In this document: positions 58,919 to 64,000 of the stretch, in pieces
How positions within the stretch are numbered: position 1 is the first letter of the stretch
How the letters are laid out: each line of letters opens with the position of its first letter
Program-made: the position numbers and the translations under genes
Assembly: GCF_003461625.1 (NCBI RefSeq)
Contig: NZ_QTXL01000003.1
Coordinates: forward strand, 186,001-250,000
Length of the DNA: 64,000 nt
Source: Clostridium sp. AF15-31
GTDB lineage: Bacteria; Bacillota; Clostridia; Lachnospirales; Lachnospiraceae
Direction of reading: 5' to 3'
The notes under the pieces: generated by a model
Seen by the model: the letters and a program-made list of their open reading frames with translations, nothing else
Databases searched by the model: none
What the model was told of the DNA's origin: nothing

Positions 58919-59932
58919 CTACCGACTCAATGATATTAACAACACTTCCACTGCCACTACATCCGATGCCTGACTCGTCTTTAATTTATAGTCAGTATCC
59001 TGACAGGCTTCCATGATCTTCTTCAGTTCCTGTTCTGAATAATTCCGGCACTGTTCCGCATATTTCTTCACCGACCATGACGGAATGCCTAGCACCGATG
59101 CCGTATCTGCATAATTTTTATTCTCGGCAAGACACATCTTTGTTTTTAATAACAGATCATACTGTCTGGCGATCAAAAACAAAATTCGCATCGCAGGCTC
59201 CCTGTTTTCAAGCAGCTCATGATACAGGTGAAGTGCACGATCCTGCTGCTTTCTGGATATGGCATCGATCATCTCAAATATATGTCCCTCCGAATTGCCA
59301 ACGCAGAGAGCTTCCACATCGGATACCGTTACATCCTCCCTGTCTACCGTATAGCTTATCAGCTTATCAATCTCATTCTTGATCGAATTCATATCTGATC
59401 CGGTATGCTCGATCAGGGAACGGATCGCATCATCGGTTATCCGTTTTCCTTCTCCCTTGAACATTCCCTTAACCCATACAGCAAGCGTCTTCTCATTTGG
59501 TGTTTCAAAGCACAGGGCTTCTCCCAGCTTATCAACGGTTTTATATAATTTATTTCTCTTATCAACTTCTGACTCAACAAACAGGATCAGCGAAGTATCC
59601 GGCAGCTCTTTGATCCGCTCCGCAAATTCCTCACAGCTCTTTTTAAACAATCCGGTCCCTTCTGCCAGCACCACACGCCGGTCAGCGAAGAATGGCATTG
59701 TCTCACAGAAGCCTATGATCTCCATCGGATCGATCTTCTCTCCTGCAAACTTTGCAAAGTTCATATTGTCCTCACGGTCTGTTACCGCCGAAAGCAATTT
59801 GTCTCTGTACTGGTTCACAAGATATGTTTCATCTCCGTATAACAGATATACCGGAGCATAGCTTTCATTCTTTATATGCTCGTTGATAACCGCCATTGCA
59901 TCCTTACCGCTCTGTTTTTTTCCTGCTGCCAT
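58919..59932 (-). CDS. holA: DNA polymerase III subunit delta
   Basis: Clamp-loader subunit that opens the beta clamp. 337 residues. YAPVYLLYGDETYLVNQYRDKL at the start is the HolA N-terminal fold; LPDTSLILFVESEVDKRNKLYK and LIARQYDLLLKTKM follow; QDTDYKLKTSQASDVVAVEVLL ends it. AAAGGAG is 9 bases before ATG. holA-rpsT neighbourhood is typical of Firmicutes. Confidence 0.93.
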   Translation of the reverse strand: MAAGKKQSGKDAMAVINEHIKNESYAPVYLLYGDETYLVNQYRDKLLSAVTDREDNMNFAKFAGEKIDPMEIIGFCETMPFFADRRVVLAEGTGLFKKSCEEFAERIKELPDTSLILFVESEVDKRNKLYKTVDKLGEALCFETPNEKTLAVWVKGMFKGEGKRITDDAIRSLIEHTGSDMNSIKNEIDKLISYTVDREDVTVSDVEALCVGNSEGHIFEMIDAISRKQQDRALHLYHELLENREPAMRILFLIARQYDLLLKTKMCLAENKNYADTASVLGIPSWSVKKYAEQCRNYSEQELKKIMEACQDTDYKLKTSQASDVVAVEVLLISLSR

Positions 59933-60000
59933 AGCTATGTCTCCTTTCTTTCCTGTTCCAGTCCATTATGCCAAATACCGATTTGATTTTCAACACCTGT

Positions 60001-60663
60001 CTATGATATTCTTCCGTAATACAGATGGTCACGCCATGTTCCAAATGCTTTTGTTACCAGTCCCAGTACAAAGCCTACCAGAACCGCTGCCATGACTGTT
60101 CCGATTCCTACACTGCCAACACTATGTATTGCGATCAAACATGTAACTAACGATATGATAACCATACTGCAGTCAAATCCGATCTTAACCTTTGGAAATA
60201 CAATACCGGTGATCGTTGATACTGCCTGCATCGCTCCCTCTCCTGCAAGCGGCATAATATTTGCCGGTAGATAGAAGAAGATTCCGACAGCGATCAGAAC
60301 AACACTGATCAGCATCATTCCCAGTCGTATCAACATATTATCGGTAGATGGCAGCAACGCCACAAGTGAATTACATAACGTTGTAAATTTTCCAAATATA
60401 ATTCCAACTACAACCTGACACAGATTGATCCATTTAAAATTTTTCCGTAATAACAGGATCTGCAGCAAAACCAGCACAACATGAAACAGGATGGTTGCAT
60501 TTCCCATCTCCATACCAAATACACAGGTAATCGTATATGGGATCGAGCTTACCGGCGATACCCCAAGGTTTGATTTTACCGATACGGCTATTCCTGCCGT
60601 CATGATAAATAAGCCTCCCAGATATGCCACCAGCCGGATTCCCAATCGATCTTTCCACTTCAT
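60001..60663 (-). CDS. YczE/YyaS-like integral membrane protein
   Basis: 220 residues with about five hydrophobic helices (for example LVAYLGGLFIMTAGIAVSVK, NATILFHVVLVLLQILLL, MLISVVLIAVGIFFYLP). Motifs KSNLGVSPVSSIPY and IMPLAGEGAMQAVS are typical of the YczE family, which is of unknown function. Follows VOC gene with a terminator between; starts with AGGTGAG. Transport or regulation cannot be told from sequence. Confidence 0.78.
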   Translation of the reverse strand: MKWKDRLGIRLVAYLGGLFIMTAGIAVSVKSNLGVSPVSSIPYTITCVFGMEMGNATILFHVVLVLLQILLLRKNFKWINLCQVVVGIIFGKFTTLCNSLVALLPSTDNMLIRLGMMLISVVLIAVGIFFYLPANIMPLAGEGAMQAVSTITGIVFPKVKIGFDCSMVIISLVTCLIAIHSVGSVGIGTVMAAVLVGFVLGLVTKAFGTWRDHLYYGRIS

Positions 60664-60700
60664 TTTCTCTCACCTTTCTCTTTCTGACTTTAAACCACAA

Positions 60701-60734
60701 AAAAAGTCTGGTATCATACATCTACCAGACTTTT
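60701..60734 (-). terminator. Terminator of the VOC gene
   Basis: AAAAAGTCTGGTA (60701-60713) pairs with TACCAGACTTTT (60723-60734); T run in either direction. Confidence 0.85.
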
Positions 60735-60823
60735 ATCTACTGATCTATTGTAAGAAATGGCACTGGCTAAGTCAAGCGGCTTTGCGTATGCCTTGTGAGA
60801 TATTACCAAATCCAGACCGGAAT

Positions 60824-61207
60824 TCAGACCGTGATCTCGATCTGATTATCCTCGATACCTAGAACACAGCTCTCATAATATCCATCACCTGTCACCCGTG
60901 GTCCGCTGACAACTTTATATCCGTCCTCTTCCAGTCTTTTCGTCAATGCATCGACTTTCTCTCTGCTTCCAACTGAAAAAGCGAGATGAATATACCCTGT
61001 TCGTGCCAGCTCTTTTCTCACATTGGATACCCGTGGTTTCTGCATGATCTCCAGTCTTGCTCCATCCTCAAAGCTTAAAAAATACGACTGAAACTCTGTT
61101 TTCGGATTATAATACTGTTCTCCCGCAGCAGCATCAAAATACTTTATAAAAAATTCTTTTGTCTTTTCCAGATCCTCTACATACATTGCAACATGTTCGA
61201 TCCGCAT
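60824..61207 (-). CDS. VOC-family (glyoxalase/dioxygenase-like) protein
   Basis: 127 residues, one beta-alpha-beta-beta-beta pair of modules. Start MRIEHVAMYVEDLEKTKEFF, metal His at position 5; second-module pattern RTGYIHLAFSVGSREKV with another His; LGIEDNQIEIT near the end supplies the usual Glu. Metal-binding pattern is largely complete, so it may be a lyase, dioxygenase or resistance-like enzyme; substrate unknown. GGAGG precedes it. Confidence 0.82.
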   Translation of the reverse strand: MRIEHVAMYVEDLEKTKEFFIKYFDAAAGEQYYNPKTEFQSYFLSFEDGARLEIMQKPRVSNVRKELARTGYIHLAFSVGSREKVDALTKRLEEDGYKVVSGPRVTGDGYYESCVLGIEDNQIEITV

Positions 61208-61285
61208 CTCTGATATCCTCCTGTTTTCTATGTACTAAAAAAATATAACCGAAATATAAAATTTATCCAATCCGGATTATCCGGG

Positions 61286-61314
61286 TTGTCAATTCAACTC
61301 TTTTCTGTTATAGT
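61286..61314 (+). promoter_or_regulatory. Promoter of the mgtE leader
   Basis: TTGTCA (61286-61291), 17 bases, TATAGT (61309-61314). The expected start near 61321 gives a leader of about 275 bases before mgtE. Confidence 0.78.
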
Positions 61315-61382
61315 AGCAAAGGTTTTTGAGAATATCAAATACCAAAATCTAAATTTCGATTTTCAAATGGAGGTGAATTTTC

Positions 61383-61475
61383 ATGGATAGTTGCGATCGT
61401 ATTGGACGAAGTAAAATATGCGATGTTATGATAAGAAAGCATAAATGGATGTGGCTGTCTATGAAGATCCGATAA
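61383..61475 (+). CDS. Possible leader peptide of mgtE, 30 residues
   Basis: ATG at 61383 follows GGAGGTGAATTTTC, a good ribosome site. Peptide MDSCDRIGRSKICDVM then IRKHKWMWLSMKIR. The ORF spans one strand (61418-61426) of an apparent antiterminator, as in leader-peptide attenuators. No known family; conservation must be tested. Confidence 0.55.
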   Translation: MDSCDRIGRSKICDVMIRKHKWMWLSMKIR

Positions 61476-61505
61476 CCCCATCTTATATTTGTTGTGTGCC
61501 TTTTC

Positions 61506-61563
61506 ATACATCGCATCAGACGATCCTGACCATCCGGTCTTCACACTGAGACGATGTATTTTT
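61506..61563 (+). terminator. Conditional terminator/antiterminator in the mgtE leader
   Basis: ATACATCG (61506-61513) pairs with CGATGTAT (61552-61559) followed by TTTT; inner GACC/GGTC. The left arm overlaps ACATCGCAT (61508-61516), which is the perfect 9-base complement of ATGCGATGT (61418-61426) inside the leader ORF, so the two pairings exclude each other. The rest of the 61208-61594 gap shows no M-box. Confidence 0.6.
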
Positions 61564-61594
61564 ATGTCTGAAAACAGGCAGGAAGGAGGTCACA

Positions 61595-62986
61595 ATGACA
61601 AAAATCACAGTATTTAAAAAAGATTATGTAACAGAACTCGTAAAAATCATCCGTAATGCAAAGAACGCACAGGTATTGCAGAAGCATTTGGCAAACTACC
61701 ACGACAAAGATGTCGCAGAAGCAATCACACGTCTAAACGAAACAGAACGAATGCAACTATACACTATGATCGGCACCCCACGGCTCGCAGAGATCTTCTC
61801 TTATCTGGATGATGCCAAGCCGTATCTGGATGAACTGTCACTTGATAAAGCCGCAAGAGTCATATCCGATATGGATGCAGATGATGCTCTGGATATTCTG
61901 GATGAACTTTCCGCCGAGCAACAACAGGAAATGGTTGCCCGTCTGGATGATGATTCCCGGAGAGATGTAAAGAAGCTGCTTTCTTACGAAAACGATGAGA
62001 TTGGAAGCTGCATGACGAACAATTATATCTGTATTCCGGACACCTTATCCATCCGTGAAGCTATGAGTGCACTGGTTCGGCAGGCAGGAGAACATGACAA
62101 TATCTCGACGATCTATACCACTGATATAAATGGTCAGTTTTCCGGTGCTATCGATCTGAAAGATCTGATCATCGCACGGGAAAATGACTCTTTGTCAAAT
62201 ATTATCAGCCGCTCCTATCCGTCTGTATATGAGCATGTGAAGATTGCAGACTGTATCGAAGATCTCACCGATTATGAAGAGGATTCCATCCCGGTTTTAT
62301 CGGAAAACGGAACCATTGCCGGTATCCTGACTGCAAATGATATCGTGGAACTGGTGGATAATGCTATGGGTGATGACTACGCAAAGCTCGCCGGTCTTAC
62401 ATCCGAAGAAGACCTGAACGAACCAACCTTTACCAGCATGAAAAAGCGTCTGCCATGGCTCATCATCCTTCTGTTCCTTGGCATGGCGGTATCCTCTGTG
62501 GTAGGAATGTTTGAATCCGTTGTTGCGGTGCTTCCAGTCGTAATATGCTTCCAGTCCCTTGTCCTTGATATGGCTGGAAATGTCGGCACACAGTCCCTCG
62601 CTGTTACGATTCGTGTGCTTATGGACGAAGACCTGAGCACTAAAAAGAAGCTTTCCCTTCTTATCAAAGAAATGAAGATCGGCTTCTTAAATGGTGCAAG
62701 CCTTGGAATCATGGCACTCCTGTTTTTAGGAATCTATATCCACTATTTTAAGAAATATATATGGGCATCTGCATTCCTGATCTCTGGCTGTGTCGGCATC
62801 TCGCTGATCGTTGCAATGGTGATCTCAAGCTTTGTCGGAACTATCATTCCTATGTTCTTCCACAAGATCCATATTGATCCTGCGGTTGCTTCCGGTCCAC
62901 TCATTACAACGGTCAATGATCTGGTTGCCGTGATCACCTACTACGGACTGGCAATGGTATTTTTGATCAATATTTTTCATATTTAG
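61595..62986 (+). CDS. mgtE: MgtE magnesium transporter
   Basis: 463 residues. N-terminal superhelical domain (to about 130; EAITRLNETERMQLYTMIG), two CBS domains (about 140-260; SIREAMSALVRQAG, SIPVLSENGTIAGILTANDIV), then a helical plug and five transmembrane helices with the conserved channel stretch (VLDMAGNVGTQSLAVTIR, SGPLITTVNDLVAVITYYG). It is a Mg2+-gated Mg2+ channel. GGAAGGAGG before ATG at 61595. Regulated probably by the leader above. No partner genes; XRE gene follows convergently. Confidence 0.95.
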   Translation: MTKITVFKKDYVTELVKIIRNAKNAQVLQKHLANYHDKDVAEAITRLNETERMQLYTMIGTPRLAEIFSYLDDAKPYLDELSLDKAARVISDMDADDALDILDELSAEQQQEMVARLDDDSRRDVKKLLSYENDEIGSCMTNNYICIPDTLSIREAMSALVRQAGEHDNISTIYTTDINGQFSGAIDLKDLIIARENDSLSNIISRSYPSVYEHVKIADCIEDLTDYEEDSIPVLSENGTIAGILTANDIVELVDNAMGDDYAKLAGLTSEEDLNEPTFTSMKKRLPWLIILLFLGMAVSSVVGMFESVVAVLPVVICFQSLVLDMAGNVGTQSLAVTIRVLMDEDLSTKKKLSLLIKEMKIGFLNGASLGIMALLFLGIYIHYFKKYIWASAFLISGCVGISLIVAMVISSFVGTIIPMFFHKIHIDPAVASGPLITTVNDLVAVITYYGLAMVFLINIFHI

Positions 62987-63047
62987 GTTTTGAATCTTCA
63001 TCGTTCCGGCAAAAGACAGGTTGTTTTCTATAACAGAAATCACTTCT

Positions 63048-63195
63048 CTTTTGCCAGGACTTTTTTACATCGTGTTTCTGTTTTCTTTTACCGGAACTTT
63101 TTTACATCATGTTTCTATTTTCTTTTACCGGAACTTTTTTACATCATGTTTCTATTTTCTTTTGCCAGAACTTTTTTACACCAGGTTTTTGTTCC
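63048..63195. repeat. 37-bp tandem repeat, four copies, at the 3' end of the XRE gene
   Basis: Copies begin at 63048, 63085, 63122 and 63159 (CTTTTRCCRGRACTTTTTTA core). Copy 4 and part of copy 3 encode the last residues (VLAKENRNMM) of the XRE protein, while copies 1-2 lie beyond its stop. 37 is not a multiple of three, so extra copies shift frame. Confidence 0.9.
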
Positions 63196-63768
63196 ACATT
63201 TTGGACATTTCAAATATCTTGTTGAAATCATATGCATTCCCATTGTATATGCACCAAAGGTCGGAACAAACAGCTCATTGCAATGACGGCATTTGTAATA
63301 ACCGATGGTGCGCTCACCTTCCATCGCAACCATAAGTCCACAACCAAATATAACACATGCGATCACTATCAGTAATATCTTAACCGGTACTGCGATCACC
63401 TCTGTATACACTGCAACAACCATGATCAATGTAATAAATGATATCGTTGCAATTAAACCCGTTATAATTGTAGGAATTAATTTCTTCTTGTTTTCTTCTC
63501 TTTCTTTAATCATATTCACCATATTTTCCTCCGCTTTCTTTTGATATTCTTCCTCAGACACTCTTGCACCGGACAACAGTTCATTTACCGTAATGTCCAG
63601 TTCCTTACATAAAGGTAATAACAGAGACACTTCCGGGAATCCCTTTCCACATTCCCATTTAGAAACTGTTTTATCACTGATATTCAGTTTTTCTGCAAGC
63701 TGCTTCTGTGTATAACCTTTTCTTTTTCTTTCTGCTGCAATAAACCTGCCTATACTGACCTGATCCAT
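63139..63768 (-). CDS. XRE-family membrane-anchored regulator
   Basis: 209 residues from ATG at 63768, after AAAGGAGGCAGAT; ORF start 39 bases upstream is unsupported. HTH_3 at about 5-60 (RFIAAERKRKGYTQKQLAEK, LNISDKTVSKWECGKGFPEV); two transmembrane helices near 100-155 (LIPTIITGLIATISFITLIM, ILLIVIACVIFGCGLMVAM); C-terminal zinc ribbon with CRHC and CPKC pairs, ending in a Lys-rich tail. Targets unknown. The last part lies in the tandem repeat; 63808-64000 upstream holds only short hairpins. Confidence 0.87.
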   Translation of the reverse strand: MDQVSIGRFIAAERKRKGYTQKQLAEKLNISDKTVSKWECGKGFPEVSLLLPLCKELDITVNELLSGARVSEEEYQKKAEENMVNMIKEREENKKKLIPTIITGLIATISFITLIMVVAVYTEVIAVPVKILLIVIACVIFGCGLMVAMEGERTIGYYKCRHCNELFVPTFGAYTMGMHMISTRYLKCPKCGTKTWCKKVLAKENRNMM

Positions 63769-64000
63769 ATCTGCCTCCTTTCTGACCAGATTATTACATA
63801 CCTGCATCCGGCATCATACCCATAAAGCGTAGAAAATGGTGAATTTCTGCGGATTCTACGCACTGTAGAGTATAGTTTGCCACTTCCTTATAATAATTAT
63901 ATCATGTGCTTCGCACATTCTATGCATTCCGCAAAATCAGCATCCTTGCGAGCAAATAATTTTGCGTTCATTATATCAAATGTGTCATTTATCCGAAATA

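Noticed and set aside
61208..61594. M-box (ykoK) magnesium riboswitch before mgtE
   Set aside because: None of the conserved M-box blocks was found; the leader instead has a small ORF and competing hairpins.
63808..64000. Further foldback element at the window end
   Set aside because: There are short inverted repeats (GCGTAGAA/TTCTACGC), but no loop motif and the region is cut by the window edge.

Overview
The window reads as a stretch of chromosome from a Gram-positive, low-to-medium GC member of the Clostridia, most likely a gut Lachnospiraceae (Coprococcus/Butyrivibrio/Roseburia-like). Reasons: gene order (hprK-glk-murB-rapZ-whiA-HPr-like), a small DUF6145-like gene beside coaX and dusB, secreted proteins with Big2, YDG-like and Fn3-like repeats and Lys-rich C-termini, strong GGAGG ribosome sites, and tRNA without encoded CCA. 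The genus is not resolved from sequence alone. Nearly all genes are housekeeping and most are on the minus strand.

Layout. 1-1110: end of a MATE exporter and a bidirectional terminator. 1121-13739: purA, a divergent LysR regulator, then a minus-strand run thrC / queD-queE-folE-queC / diacylglycerol kinase-like / glmM / purF-purB (preQ0, amino-sugar and purine synthesis). 13973-21018: a giant secreted GH9 cellulase and a 3D-domain wall protein. 21358-25585: dapA with its own lysine riboswitch and terminator, then dapB-DUF6145-coaX-dusB. 25728-33166: an SSB-like protein, an rRNA methyltransferase, dnaE, a DUF5662 protein, tRNA-Thr(CGU) and an AAA/DUF4143 ATPase. 33287-41289: a SEL1-repeat protein and the hprK-glk-murB-rapZ-whiA-Crh-like cluster. 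41478-46627: uvrC and a YfbR-like nucleotidase facing ftsH. 46765-56943: two small unknowns, a 2066-residue repeat surface protein and an LCP-family protein. 56953-63768: glyA, rpsT, holA, a YczE-like membrane protein, a VOC protein, mgtE with a structured leader, and a membrane-anchored XRE regulator.

The most unusual content lies between the genes. At least five 170-270 bp foldback elements occupy intergenic gaps (3662-3854, 11893-12112, 19676-19888, 44241-44512, 44578-44747). Each has its own arm sequence, but all carry the same asymmetric internal loop (GTWATGA on one side, GAATA on the other). The helices beside the loop keep pairing while the bases change, so structure rather than sequence is conserved. 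A sixth large foldback (43301-43627) lacks the loop motif. I do not recognise this family. Other notable points are an HPr paralogue with Glu at position 15 but Ser46 kept (Crh-like, same gene cluster as HPr kinase), and a leader ORF overlapping an apparent antiterminator/terminator switch in front of mgtE.
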